The notes under the pieces were generated by a model. The model did no database searches, was not told where the DNA came from, and saw only the letters and a program-made list of their open reading frames with translations. Positions 26,784-35,731 of a stretch of 64,000 nt of DNA are shown here, piece by piece. The stretch covers positions 2,666,001 to 2,730,000 of the forward strand of contig NZ_LT629710.1 in the NCBI RefSeq assembly GCF_900104535.1, in the 5' to 3' direction. The stretch comes from Nakamurella panacisegetis. GTDB taxonomy: Bacteria > Actinomycetota > Actinomycetes > Mycobacteriales > Nakamurellaceae. The translations under genes were made by a program, and so were the position numbers. The first letter of the stretch is position 1; the number at the start of each line of letters is the position of its first letter.

Positions 26784-27674
26784 ATGCCCGAGGGTGACAC
26801 CGTGCTGCGGACGGCTCGGCGGCTCGATGCCGCGCTGGCCGGCCGGACGCTGGTCCGGGCCGAACTGCGGTGGCCCACGCTGGGCGACGTGGACCTGGCC
26901 GGCCGCACCGTGTCACAGGTGACGGCATACGGCAAGCAGATCCTGACCCGTTTCGCCGACGACGGCCGGACATCGTTGACGCTGCGGTCGCATCTGCGGA
27001 TGGAGGGGCAGTGGTCGATCGTTCCCGCCGGGCCGCAGCATTGGCCGGCCGCCGGCGGGGTGCGGGTGCGGGCCGTGCTGGCCAACCTGGAATGGACGGC
27101 CATCGGTACCTGGCTGGGGCTGCTCGATCTGGTGCCCACCGACGACGAGTCGAGCCTGATCGGGCATCTCGGGCCGGACATCATGGTCGACGCGTTCCCC
27201 TCGAGTGGTCGGGCGGAGGCGGTGGTCCGACTGTTGCGACGTCCCGATCGGACCGTCGGGTCGGCCCTGCTGGATCAGACGAACGTTGCCGGGATCGGCA
27301 CCATGTACATGGCGGAAACCCTCTTTCTGCAGGGGATCTCGCCCTGGACGCCGGTCGCGGAGGTCGATGTGCCGGCGGCGTTGGACGTCGCGCGCAAGCT
27401 GCTGCTGCGCGGGGTCACGACGGCCGTGCCGTCCACCACCGGTATCCCACGGGCCGGCCAGAACACCTTCGTGCACGGACGTTCGGGCAAGCCGTGCCGC
27501 CGCTGCGGCGCCATCGTCCGCGTGGCCATGGTCGGGGACCCGACAAAAGAGCGCACGGCGTTCTACTGTCCCGTGTGCCAACCGGGGCCGGCTCCGACCG
27601 ACGGCGGCCGCGCGCGCCGTCCGCTGGGCTCCAACCCGTCCCGGCCAGCCACCGGCTATCGCCGAGATCGGTGA
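26784..27674 (+). CDS. Fpg/Nei family DNA glycosylase (endonuclease VIII-like)
   Basis: This 296-residue base-excision repair enzyme removes oxidised bases and nicks the backbone. The N terminus is M-P-E-G-D-T, giving the catalytic Pro2 and Glu3 after Met removal; the PEGDT form is typical of Nei rather than Fpg. A conserved lysine sits in TAYGKQIL, the helix-two-turn-helix is around LLDQTNVAGIGTMYMAE, and a C-terminal zinc finger C-R-R-C ... C-P-V-C closes the domain. GGGGGAG lies 5 nt before the ATG. It follows the lhr gene on the same strand; the pairing of lhr and nei2 is familiar in actinobacteria and fits a joint repair role. Confidence 0.92.
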   Translation: MPEGDTVLRTARRLDAALAGRTLVRAELRWPTLGDVDLAGRTVSQVTAYGKQILTRFADDGRTSLTLRSHLRMEGQWSIVPAGPQHWPAAGGVRVRAVLANLEWTAIGTWLGLLDLVPTDDESSLIGHLGPDIMVDAFPSSGRAEAVVRLLRRPDRTVGSALLDQTNVAGIGTMYMAETLFLQGISPWTPVAEVDVPAALDVARKLLLRGVTTAVPSTTGIPRAGQNTFVHGRSGKPCRRCGAIVRVAMVGDPTKERTAFYCPVCQPGPAPTDGGRARRPLGSNPSRPATGYRRDR

Positions 27675-27685
27675 GGGTGCGGCCG

Positions 27686-28738
27686 TCACCGGGCCCGAGC
27701 GGACTTCCTCCGCAGTTGTGACACCCGAGTCCAGCTGACCACCGTGGCCAGCAGCAGAAGTACGCTGACTGCGATCACGAGTGCCTCGTCGGCCGATCCC
27801 GTGGCGAACGCGGCGGCCAGCAGGCAGACCAGAGACAGCGCGTGCGAAACCATGGCGACGGTCAACATCCGGTCCGAACGGATGGCGACCAGCAGGAACG
27901 CGAATCCACTCGGTCGCTTGCGAAGTTGGTAGGCCCAGGCGCCGAGGGTGGCCAGCACCGCGAGCGGCCCGACGACGTGGGCCAGGGTGGCCGTGGAATC
28001 GGTCGCACCGAGCAGGGTGAGGCGGCCCAGCACCAAGAACGAGAGCCACAGCATCAGGTGAGCGATCCGGAAGGCATTCCAGGCCGCGGCCTGCAGGTTG
28101 TGCCGTGCCACCCGATCCGTCGGGTCGGCCCGCACCGCGGCCGCGAACCCGGCCGCAGCGCTGGCCGACCGCCCCTTGGCGATGTCGATCCGGGCCAGTT
28201 CGTTGGAGACGGCCGCATCCGCGGGATTCAGCGCCGCGGCCTGTCCGAGCGCGGCTGCGGCCTCGTCGTACCGTCGCAACTCGATCAACGTGCTGCCCAG
28301 CACCCGATGGGCCACCGCGTCGTTGGGGGCCAGGAACACGGCCTGCCGGGCCAGGTGCTCCGTCCGGGGTGACACCCGGTGGCCCTGAAGGTCCAGTGCC
28401 GCCCCGATCCGGTACGGCTCCGAACGCTGCGGGGCCAGCCGGATGGCGGTGTCGATCGCCTGCACCGATGCCCCGGCGTCCTTCCGGCCCCCCTGCACCA
28501 CGGCCATCAGGAGATGCGCGTACGGCTGGTCCGGGGCAACGGTGACGAGGCGGACGGCGCAAGCCAGGGCGGCGTCGTACTCGTTCAGGTCGACGTGCGC
28601 CCACCCGGCCAGCCGGAGGGCGATCGGGTCATCCGGATTCCGCGCCAGGTGGGGAGCGAGCAGGGCGAGAGCCTGGGCGCTACGGCCGGAGTCCTTGAGC
28701 AGCGCCGCGCGGTGCAGAACCCCGTCCGAATCATCCAT
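27686..28738 (-). CDS. TPR-repeat membrane protein
   Basis: This 350-residue protein has a first half built of tetratricopeptide-like helices (DSGRSAQALALLAPHLARNP, DPIALRLAGWAHVDLNEYD, NDAVAHRVLGSTLIELRRYD). The second half contains four or five membrane helices (LMLWLSFLVLGRLTLLGA, LVCLLAAAFATG, LVIAVSVLLLLATVVSW). The TPR part should lie on the cytoplasmic side and act as a docking surface. The ATG at 28738 begins the conserved part; upstream codons would run into the divergent polymerase gene. No partner is evident. It is divergent from the NHEJ polymerase and convergent with nei. Confidence 0.75.
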   Translation of the reverse strand: MDDSDGVLHRAALLKDSGRSAQALALLAPHLARNPDDPIALRLAGWAHVDLNEYDAALACAVRLVTVAPDQPYAHLLMAVVQGGRKDAGASVQAIDTAIRLAPQRSEPYRIGAALDLQGHRVSPRTEHLARQAVFLAPNDAVAHRVLGSTLIELRRYDEAAAALGQAAALNPADAAVSNELARIDIAKGRSASAAAGFAAAVRADPTDRVARHNLQAAAWNAFRIAHLMLWLSFLVLGRLTLLGATDSTATLAHVVGPLAVLATLGAWAYQLRKRPSGFAFLLVAIRSDRMLTVAMVSHALSLVCLLAAAFATGSADEALVIAVSVLLLLATVVSWTRVSQLRRKSARAR

Positions 28739-28808
28739 GGCTCCCACCCTGCCAGACTGACCGGTGCGAAAACGGGCCGTTGTCGGGCCGGCCCGGTACG
28801 TTCCTGCC

Positions 28809-29876
28809 ATGGCACGAGCGACCACCCCCGCAGTTGAGCTCGACGTTGCCGGCCGCTCGGTGCGGATCAGCAACCCCGGCAAGATCTACTTCGCCGACGT
28901 CGGATTGACGAAACTCGATGTGGTGCAGTACTTCCTTGCGGTCGGGGACGGCATCATGCGCGCGCTGAAGGACCGCCCGACCACCCTCGAACGGTGGCCG
29001 AGCGGATACTTCGACGGTGCCAAGCTGTCGACCAGGGCAGACAACCGCGGTGACGCCTTCTACTCCAAACGTGTGCCGCAGGGTGCGCCGGACTGGGTGG
29101 AGTCGGTCTCGATCACCTTCCCCAGCGGCCGGCCGGCCGATGAGGTCTGCCCGGCCGAGTTGGCCGTCGTCGCCTGGGCGGCCAATCTCGGCACCCTGCG
29201 GTTCCACCCGTGGCCGGTCACCTCGGCCGACGTCGACCGTCCGGATCAACTCCGGATCGACCTGGACCCGCAGCCGGGGACGGACTTTCGCCATGCCGCG
29301 GAGGTTGCTCCGACGCTGCGCGCGATCCTGCAGGAGCTCGGGCTGGACGGCTTCCCGAAGACTTCAGGGGGGCGGGGCCTGCACGTCTACGTGCCGATCC
29401 GGCCCACGGCGACGTTCGTCGAGGCCCGCCGGGCGGTGATCGCGTTGGGTCGCGAGCTCGAGCGCCGGCTGCCCGATCAGGTGACCACCAGCTGGTGGAA
29501 GGAGGAACGGGGTGAGCGGATCTTCGTCGACTTCAACCAGATGGCCCGGGATCGCACCATGGCCAGCGCCTACTCGGTGCGGCCGAACGCCCGGGCCACC
29601 GTCTCGGCCCCGCTCACCTGGGACGAAGTGCCCGACGCCCGCCCCGAGGACTTCGACGTGCTGACCATGCCCGCGCGGTTCGCCGAGGTGGGGGATCGGC
29701 ACGCCGGTCTGGACAGCATCCGCTACGACATCGCACCGCTGCTCGAGATGTCGGCCCGCGACGAGCGCGACCGCGGGCTCGGCGACCTGCCCTACCCGCC
29801 CGAGTATCCCAAGATGCCCGGGGAGCCCAAGCGGGTGCAGCCGAGCCGGGACACCGATCGCCCCCGCGAGGCCTGA
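28809..29876 (+). CDS. NHEJ DNA polymerase LigD-type (PolDom), stand-alone
   Basis: This 355-residue polymerase of the archaeo-eukaryotic primase fold corresponds to the polymerase domain of LigD. Key segments are SNPGKIYFAD at the start, the metal-binding D-x-D in LRIDLDPQPG, TSGGRGLHVYVPI, WWKEERGERIFVDFNQMARD and YSVRPNARATVSAPLTWDE. It fills gaps and adds ribonucleotides at double-strand breaks during non-homologous end joining. Here it is a separate gene, as in several actinobacteria, and not fused to ligase or nuclease. The ATP-dependent ligase gene lies convergently just downstream. No Ku gene is in the window. Confidence 0.92.
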   Translation: MARATTPAVELDVAGRSVRISNPGKIYFADVGLTKLDVVQYFLAVGDGIMRALKDRPTTLERWPSGYFDGAKLSTRADNRGDAFYSKRVPQGAPDWVESVSITFPSGRPADEVCPAELAVVAWAANLGTLRFHPWPVTSADVDRPDQLRIDLDPQPGTDFRHAAEVAPTLRAILQELGLDGFPKTSGGRGLHVYVPIRPTATFVEARRAVIALGRELERRLPDQVTTSWWKEERGERIFVDFNQMARDRTMASAYSVRPNARATVSAPLTWDEVPDARPEDFDVLTMPARFAEVGDRHAGLDSIRYDIAPLLEMSARDERDRGLGDLPYPPEYPKMPGEPKRVQPSRDTDRPREA

Positions 29877-29888
29877 ACCCGCCGGCGA

Positions 29889-30965
29889 CTAGCGGCGCAG
29901 GCCGGGAACTATGTCGTCCAGGTCGAACGAGATCGGCACCTCGAGCTGCTCGTAGGTGCAGGACTCCGGGGTGCGATCCGGTCGCCAGCGCACGAACTGG
30001 CCCATGTGACGGAACCGGTCACCTTCCATGTGCTCGTAGCGCACTTCCACCACCCGCTCCGGACGCAGCGGGGTGAACGACAGGTCCTTGCCCGCGTTCC
30101 AGCGGGAACCCTCACCGGATCGCGGTGTCCGGCCGCCGGCCGACGCCTCGGGCGACGCCGCCCAGTTCCACGGATGCCCTTCGAAGTCGGTCACCAGCGG
30201 CTGGAGCTCGGTGAACAACTCCTTGCGACGGGCCATCGGGAAGGCGCCGATCACCCCGACGGAGGCGAGCGTGCCCTGGTCGTTGTACAGCCCGAGCAGC
30301 AGGGAGCCGATCGCGTCCGGGCCGGACTTGTGCACGCGATAGCCCGCCACGACGCAGTCGGCGGTCCGGGTGTGCTTGATCTTGAACATCACCCGCTTGT
30401 CGGGCTGGTAGGTGCCGGCGAGGGGTTTGGCGACGACGCCGTCCAACCCGGCGCCCTCGAACTCGGCGAACCATTGCCGGGCCAGATCGACATCCAGGGT
30501 GGCCGGCGTGACGTGCACCGGAGGACGGGCCGAGCCCAGCGCCTCCTCCAGGCGGGCGCGCCGTTCGGCGAACGGCCGCCCGGTGAGATCCTCGTCGCCC
30601 AGAGCCAGCAGGTCGAACGCGATGAACGAGGCCGGAGTGGCCTCGGCCAGCATGTTCACCCGGGACACGGCCGGGTGGATCCGCTGCTGCAGGGCCTCGA
30701 AGTCGAGCCCGCCGGCGGTGGCGATGACGATCTCGCCGTCGACCACGCACCGCTCGGGCAGCTCGGCCAGGAAGGCCCGGGCGAGCTCGGGGAAGTAGCG
30801 GGTCATCGCCTTCTCGTTGCGGCTGCCGATCTCGATCTCGTCGCCGTCGCGGAACACCACCGAACGGAACCCGTCCCATTTGGGCTCGTACGACGCCCCG
30901 GGTGGGATGGTCGGGACAGCCTTGGCGAGCATGGGCGCGACGGGCGGCATGACGGGCAGTCTCAT
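29889..30965 (-). CDS. ATP-dependent DNA ligase, LigC/LigD-ligase type
   Basis: This 358-residue ligase has the adenylation lysine in the motif EPKWDGFR, followed by VDGEIVI, IAFDLLAL, GLDGVVAK and the final nucleotidyl-transfer motif MFKIKHTRTADCVVAG. The C-terminal OB-fold ends ISFDLDDIVPGLRR. Size and layout match mycobacterial LigC, an accessory end-joining and repair ligase, not the NAD-dependent LigA. The start at 30965 (MRLPVMPP) fits family starts; a GTG four codons earlier is also open. It converges with the stand-alone NHEJ polymerase, leaving 12 nt between stops, which suggests the two act together. Confidence 0.92.
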   Translation of the reverse strand: MRLPVMPPVAPMLAKAVPTIPPGASYEPKWDGFRSVVFRDGDEIEIGSRNEKAMTRYFPELARAFLAELPERCVVDGEIVIATAGGLDFEALQQRIHPAVSRVNMLAEATPASFIAFDLLALGDEDLTGRPFAERRARLEEALGSARPPVHVTPATLDVDLARQWFAEFEGAGLDGVVAKPLAGTYQPDKRVMFKIKHTRTADCVVAGYRVHKSGPDAIGSLLLGLYNDQGTLASVGVIGAFPMARRKELFTELQPLVTDFEGHPWNWAASPEASAGGRTPRSGEGSRWNAGKDLSFTPLRPERVVEVRYEHMEGDRFRHMGQFVRWRPDRTPESCTYEQLEVPISFDLDDIVPGLRR

Positions 30966-31002
30966 GGCGTCGATCACATCACAGGCGGCGCGACCGGGCA
31001 GA

Positions 31003-31953
31003 TCAGACCGCAGCCGCCAGGTGCTGGCGGAAGTACTCGATGGTCCGGCCGAGCCCCTCGGCCAACTCCACCTTCGGGCTCCAGCCGAGTACCTCGCGAG
31101 CCTGCGTGATGTTGGGCTGGCGCTGCGTCGGGTCGTCCGACGGGAGGGGGTGGTACTCGACCGCTGTGCCGTTGTCCACCATGGCGATGACCTTCTCGGC
31201 CAATTCGGCCATGGTGAACTCGTGGGGATTTCCGATGTTGATCGGACCGGTCACCTCGTGCGGAGTGGCCATCAATCGCATGAGCCCATCGACAAGGTCG
31301 TCGACGTAGCAGAACGACCGGGTCTGCGTGCCGTCGCCGTAGATGGTCAGGGGGGCACCCTTGAGTGCGGACACGATGAAGTTGGAGACCACCCGGCCGT
31401 CGTCCGGGCGCATCCGGGGGCCGTAGGTGTTGAAGATCCGGGCCACCTTGATCGGCAGGTCGTGCTGACGTCGGTAGTCGAAGAAAAGCGTTTCGGCGCA
31501 ACGCTTGCCCTCGTCGTAGCAGGACCGGATGCCGATGGGATTGACGTGGCCCCAATAGCTCTCCTCCTGCGGGTGCACCTCGGGGTCGCCGTACACCTCG
31601 GACGTCGACGCCAGCAGCACCTTCGCCTTCGTGCGTTTGGCCAGGCCCAGCATGTTGATCGACCCCACCACGGAGGTCTTCGTGGTCGCCACCGGATCGC
31701 GCTGGTAGAACACCGGCGAGGCCGGGCAGGCCAGGTGATAGATCTCGTCGACCTCGACGTACAACGGGAAGGTCACGTCGTGACGGACGATTTCCAGCCG
31801 GGGATTGCCTGCCACGTCGGCGAGATTCGACCGGGCGCCCGAGTAGAAGTTGTCCACCACGAGAACCTCGTTGCCCTCGTTCAGGAGACGACGCACCAGG
31901 TGCGAACCGATGAAACCCGATCCCCCGGTGACGAGGATCCTCTGATCGGACAT
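31003..31953 (-). CDS. UDP-glucuronate decarboxylase (UDP-xylose synthase)
   Basis: This 316-residue extended short-chain dehydrogenase has the NAD loop [10 protein letters not shown], the catalytic pair in STSEVYG and Y-D-E-G-K, and [20 protein letters not shown]. The combination [20 protein letters not shown] (quoted in part: [13 protein letters not shown]) and [12 protein letters not shown] is characteristic of UDP-xylose synthases, which decarboxylate UDP-glucuronate to UDP-xylose in the cytosol. It is divergent from two glycosyltransferase genes, making UDP-xylose a candidate donor for a cell-surface glycan. The upstream ligase gene is on the same strand and starts 37 nt downstream of its stop. 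Confidence 0.9.
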   Translation of the reverse strand: MSDQRILVTGGSGFIGSHLVRRLLNEGNEVLVVDNFYSGARSNLADVAGNPRLEIVRHDVTFPLYVEVDEIYHLACPASPVFYQRDPVATTKTSVVGSINMLGLAKRTKAKVLLASTSEVYGDPEVHPQEESYWGHVNPIGIRSCYDEGKRCAETLFFDYRRQHDLPIKVARIFNTYGPRMRPDDGRVVSNFIVSALKGAPLTIYGDGTQTRSFCYVDDLVDGLMRLMATPHEVTGPINIGNPHEFTMAELAEKVIAMVDNGTAVEYHPLPSDDPTQRQPNITQAREVLGWSPKVELAEGLGRTIEYFRQHLAAAV

Positions 31954-32083
31954 GTGTGGCCCCTTGGTGGTCAGTCGACGGTCGGTCGGCGGAGAAGAAC
32001 AGACGGTATCCCGGAACGGCGCGAGCCGTCCCCTCCCCGGCGACGGGCCCGATCGGGCCGTATCGCCTGTCTATGATGCTCCG

Positions 32084-32779
32084 GTGAAACTCTCGATTCT
32101 GATGCCGGTCTACAACGAGGCCAAGACCCTGGAGTCTGCGGTCAAGCGCGTGCTCGATGTCGACTACCCGGTCGAGATCGAGCTGGTCATCGTCGACGAC
32201 GGTAGCAAGGACGGCACCCGCGACCTGTACCCGCAGTGGCGGGACGAGCCGCGCGTCGTCATCCACGAGAAGGCCACCAACGGCGGCAAGGGCTCGGCCA
32301 TCAAGAAGGGCGCCGAACTGGCGACCGGCGACTACGTCATCATGTGTGACGCCGATCTTGAATACGCCCCGGAGGAGATCCCGGCCCTGCTGGCCCCGAT
32401 CCTGTCCGGGGAGTCGACCGTGGTCTATGGCACGCGGACCTTCGGCAGCCACAACGCCTACTCGTTCCTGTACGTCCTCGGGAACAAGGGTGTCACGATG
32501 ACGGCCAACATCCTGTTCAACTGCTACATCAGCGACCTCGAGACCTGCTTCAAGCTGATGCCCCTCGCGCTCTACCGCAAGTTGGACGTGCGGGCGGCCG
32601 GGTTCGGCATGGAGGCCGAGGTCACCGGCAAGCTGCTGCGCACGGGCGTCCGGCCCTACGAGGTGCCGATCAGCTACAAGGCCCGTTCGCGCGAGGAGGG
32701 CAAGAAGCTCACCTGGAAGGACGGCGTCGAAGCCATCTGGATCCTGCTGAAGGAACGCATCCGTAAGCCCATCGCCTGA
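32084..32779 (+). CDS. Family 2 glycosyltransferase (polyprenyl-phosphate sugar synthase-like)
   Basis: This 231-residue GT-A enzyme has ILMPVYNEAKTLE at the N terminus, VIVDDGSKDGT, the metal-binding D-x-D in MCDADLEY, and a C-terminal ETCFKLMP segment followed by YKARSREEGKKL. This is the pattern of dolichol/polyprenyl-phosphate hexose synthases and DPM1-like proteins. It has no membrane helix, so it would act on the inner face of the membrane. The start is a GTG at 32084 that begins the conserved fold. The next gene begins 2 nt after its stop and encodes a GT-C membrane enzyme, a logical user of the lipid-linked sugar. Confidence 0.88.
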   Translation: MKLSILMPVYNEAKTLESAVKRVLDVDYPVEIELVIVDDGSKDGTRDLYPQWRDEPRVVIHEKATNGGKGSAIKKGAELATGDYVIMCDADLEYAPEEIPALLAPILSGESTVVYGTRTFGSHNAYSFLYVLGNKGVTMTANILFNCYISDLETCFKLMPLALYRKLDVRAAGFGMEAEVTGKLLRTGVRPYEVPISYKARSREEGKKLTWKDGVEAIWILLKERIRKPIA

Positions 32780-32780
32780 G

Positions 32781-34367
32781 ATGACAGCATCGGGGGCCGT
32801 CGCTCGAGCCAGAGCTATCACCTGGCCGCGCTTGCATTTCCGTCGCGACCTGGGGCCCGATGTGGTGCTGGCCGGGCTGCTGATGCTGGGGACGTTCGCC
32901 GTCCATGACGTCGGCTACATGTTCACGACGCCTTTCTGGACCGACGAGGCGTGGGTAGCCATCTCCACCAAACTCCCACTGGCGGACATCGCATCCGTCT
33001 CGGCGAGCACGCCCGTCGGCTGGTCGTTGCTGCTCCGATTGGTCCCTGGCGGCGGTGACGAGCGGCTCCGTCTCGTCCCGCTGTTGTTCAGCGCGGCCGT
33101 GGTGGTGGCGGCCTACGTCTACGTCCGGTCGCTGCCGTGGCCCCGGCTCACCATCAGCCGTCTGGCCGCTGTCCTGGCCGGCCTGGCCGGACTGCTGACG
33201 CCGTCCGCACTGGCCCGCGACGACCTCAAGCAGTACACGGCTGACGCCTTCCTCGCGCTGGTCGTGCTGTGGTTCGTCGGGCGCGTCCAGGAGGACGCGA
33301 GTCGTCGCCGATTGCTCACGTTGGGGGCCGTTTCGGTCTCCGGTTTCCTGTTCAGTGCGGTCGGTGTGTTCGTCGGCGCGGCCGCGTTCGGCAGTGTGTT
33401 GCTGGCGGCCCTGATCGGGCGCCGCTGGACCGAGTTCCGCCAGGCCGGGATCATCGCTGCGGGAGCGGCGGCGATGTTCGGCCTGATCTTCCTCGTCCTC
33501 TACCGGCCGGGTATCCCGCCCGGGCTGAAGACGTACTGGTCTGCCTACTACGTGCCGATCGACCGAGGGTGGTCCGCGTGCTGGTCGTTCCTGCGGTCCC
33601 AGGGAGAACAGATGGCGACCTACCTGGGCATGGGGCCACTGGTGGTGGCCCTGCTCCTGGTGGCCGTCGGCGTTGTCACCCTGGCGCGGATGCAGCGACC
33701 GGCCCTGGCCCTGCTGGTCCCGGCCCTGCTGGTCGAGATGATCCTTCTCGCGGCGGTGAAGCAGTACCCGTTGTTCGACGAACGGACGTCGCACTTCCTG
33801 ACCGTCGTCCTCGCCGTCACCGCGGCCATCGGCGCCGGTGGGATGTGCACGTTTCTCTGGCGCCTGCACTGGTCGGCGGCCGTCGTCGCGGCGGCGATGG
33901 CCGCGGTGCTGTTCGTCACCGGCGATGGAGTCCGGTCGGGGATCAGGTCGCATTCGATCCCGGTCGAGGACCTGCGGACGCCGACCCGATTCATCGCCGA
34001 ACACCGCCGACCAGGGGACGTCGTGGTGGTGGCGATGCTCAGCAGCTGGGGCTTCGCCTACTACTGGAGCAGCGCCCCCGGTGGCGGCGGGCAGCCGGCC
34101 TCCGAACACGTCGAGTCGAACCTGCAGCGGTTCGTCACGGTGTTCCCCGACCAGCCGGAGATCCTGGTCGCCACGGATCGAACCGTCGAAGCGGTCGACG
34201 CGGTGATGGATCAGGCGGCCGCGAAAGCAGGCCCAGCCGCGCGCATCTGGGTGATCCACCAGCACACGCTCCTGTCGGAGTCAGCTGCGTTCACCGCCCG
34301 GGCGCGGGTACTCGGCTTCCAGGCGCACACCGAGTTCGTGGACAGCCTGGACTTGCTCACCCGCTGA
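32781..34367 (+). CDS. Multi-pass membrane protein, GT-C glycosyltransferase-like
   Basis: This 528-residue protein has about ten hydrophobic segments (for example VVLAGLLMLGTFAVHDVGY, LVVALLLVAVGVVTLA, SAAVVAAAMAAVLFVTG) and a soluble C-terminal domain of about 130 residues. The first extracytoplasmic loop carries F-W-T-D-E-A-W, an acidic D-E pair in the place where GT-C enzymes keep catalytic residues. These enzymes transfer sugars from polyprenyl phosphate carriers outside the membrane. It starts 2 nt after the family 2 glycosyltransferase stop, so the two are co-translated. The acceptor is unknown; a wall or membrane glycan is likely. Confidence 0.75.
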   Translation: MTASGAVARARAITWPRLHFRRDLGPDVVLAGLLMLGTFAVHDVGYMFTTPFWTDEAWVAISTKLPLADIASVSASTPVGWSLLLRLVPGGGDERLRLVPLLFSAAVVVAAYVYVRSLPWPRLTISRLAAVLAGLAGLLTPSALARDDLKQYTADAFLALVVLWFVGRVQEDASRRRLLTLGAVSVSGFLFSAVGVFVGAAAFGSVLLAALIGRRWTEFRQAGIIAAGAAAMFGLIFLVLYRPGIPPGLKTYWSAYYVPIDRGWSACWSFLRSQGEQMATYLGMGPLVVALLLVAVGVVTLARMQRPALALLVPALLVEMILLAAVKQYPLFDERTSHFLTVVLAVTAAIGAGGMCTFLWRLHWSAAVVAAAMAAVLFVTGDGVRSGIRSHSIPVEDLRTPTRFIAEHRRPGDVVVVAMLSSWGFAYYWSSAPGGGGQPASEHVESNLQRFVTVFPDQPEILVATDRTVEAVDAVMDQAAAKAGPAARIWVIHQHTLLSESAAFTARARVLGFQAHTEFVDSLDLLTR

Positions 34368-35657
34368 TCACCAGCGTTTGCTCTTCTTCAGGAATGCCTT
34401 CAACTCGGCGTGCGTCCCGTCGTCCTCGCCGTACTGGACAACGGTTCGTGCCGTGTCCAGCCAGGCGTGGGTCGACGGCCGCACTTGGTTCAACGCATCC
34501 AATAGGTCGGCCATCCCGATCATCCGAACCGTTCCCGACCGGACGCCGTGCATCATCGCCCGCTCGGTGGCCAATTCGCAGACGTAGGCGATGTCGGCCC
34601 CGGACAACCCGTCCGACCCGGCGGCGAGGCGACGAAGGTCGACCCCCTCCACCGGACGGTGGGCCAGATTCGACCGGAAGATCGACTCCCGGGCCAGACC
34701 GTCCGGAGGCAGCACGAGCACCGTCCGGTCCAGCCGACCCGGCCGGCGAAGGGCCGGGTCGACGTCCCACGGCTGGTTGGTCGCGGCCAGCACGTAGACG
34801 CCCTCGTTGTCGGAGGTCACGCCATCGAGTTCGGTCAGGAGCTGGTTGACCACGCTGCGCATCGACGAGTTGCGGGTCTGGGTCCGCTTCTGACCGAGCG
34901 CGTCGATCTCGTCGAGGAACAACACGCAGGGCGCGGACTGCCGGGCCTGGGTGAACAGCTCGTGCACGTTGCGCTCGCTCGAGCCCATCCACATGTCGAG
35001 GATCTCCGACAGGCCGGCCGAGATGAACGCGGCGCCCAGCTCGCCGGCCAGGGCCTTGGCCAGGTAGGTCTTGCCGCACCCGGGTGGTCCGTACAGCAAC
35101 AGCCCGCCCCGCAGGTTCTTGCCGTACAGGCGACGCAGTTCCGGATTCCGCAGGGGGGCCAGGAAAGCTGCCTCGAGGCGATCCTTGACCTGCTGCATCC
35201 CTCCGACGTCGGCCAGGGTCAGGGTCGGACGCTGCGTCTCGAAGGCCTCGACCGGTTCCGCCCCGGCCTGGTCCTCGACGTCGCCGGAGGTGAGGAACAT
35301 CGGAGCGGCGATGTCGCCGAGCTGTGACTCCGCGGCGTGCCAGTCGAAGACCGGCGGTCCGTCCGGTGCGCTCTCGCCGGCCGGGGTGACCGGGCCGGGG
35401 TCGACCGGAGGCGTCGGCTCGGGCTCGATGACGACCGGTGGCACGGCTGGCCGGTCCGGAGTGAGTGCGGTGAACATCAGCTCTCGGGCGCCGGGATGGT
35501 CGGGTTCGGCGGCCAGCAGGGTGGCCAGTTCGGCCACGGCCTCCGACGGCCGACCGGCGCCGATCAGCAACTCGGCGAGATGCAACCGGAGCGGGCCATC
35601 GGTCGGGACCGCGATCAGTGCGCGACGGATGGCCTCGATCGCCGGGTCGTTCCCCAC
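34368..35657 (-). CDS. TPR-AAA ATPase
   Basis: This 429-residue protein has an N-terminal pair of TPR-like helices (PLRLHLAELLIGAGRPSEAV, then LATLLAAEPDHPGARELMF), a Pro-rich linker, and one CDC48-like AAA module. Walker A is GPPGCGKT, Walker B VLFLDEIDAL, sensor 1 ATNQPWDVDPA, the arginine fingers sit in RRPGRLDR, and sensor 2 is in GLSGADIAYV. The single AAA ring with TPR docking suggests a chaperone or remodelling ATPase whose client is delivered by protein contact. The GTG at 35657 has GGGAGG 5 nt upstream, which fixes the start. The stop lies one base past the convergent GT-C gene end. Confidence 0.85.
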   Translation of the reverse strand: MGNDPAIEAIRRALIAVPTDGPLRLHLAELLIGAGRPSEAVAELATLLAAEPDHPGARELMFTALTPDRPAVPPVVIEPEPTPPVDPGPVTPAGESAPDGPPVFDWHAAESQLGDIAAPMFLTSGDVEDQAGAEPVEAFETQRPTLTLADVGGMQQVKDRLEAAFLAPLRNPELRRLYGKNLRGGLLLYGPPGCGKTYLAKALAGELGAAFISAGLSEILDMWMGSSERNVHELFTQARQSAPCVLFLDEIDALGQKRTQTRNSSMRSVVNQLLTELDGVTSDNEGVYVLAATNQPWDVDPALRRPGRLDRTVLVLPPDGLARESIFRSNLAHRPVEGVDLRRLAAGSDGLSGADIAYVCELATERAMMHGVRSGTVRMIGMADLLDALNQVRPSTHAWLDTARTVVQYGEDDGTHAELKAFLKKSKRW

Positions 35658-35731
35658 AGCAGCCTCCCGCACCCCTGCCGGCAGCTGGCTCTCAGCCCGA
35701 CATGCTCGATCGTACAAAGGCGCCGGAGCGG

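Noticed and set aside
26641..26798. Pro-Glu-rich frame across the lhr-nei gap as a separate gene
   Set aside because: It is fully explained by the tandem repeat, lacks a ribosome site and overlaps both neighbours.
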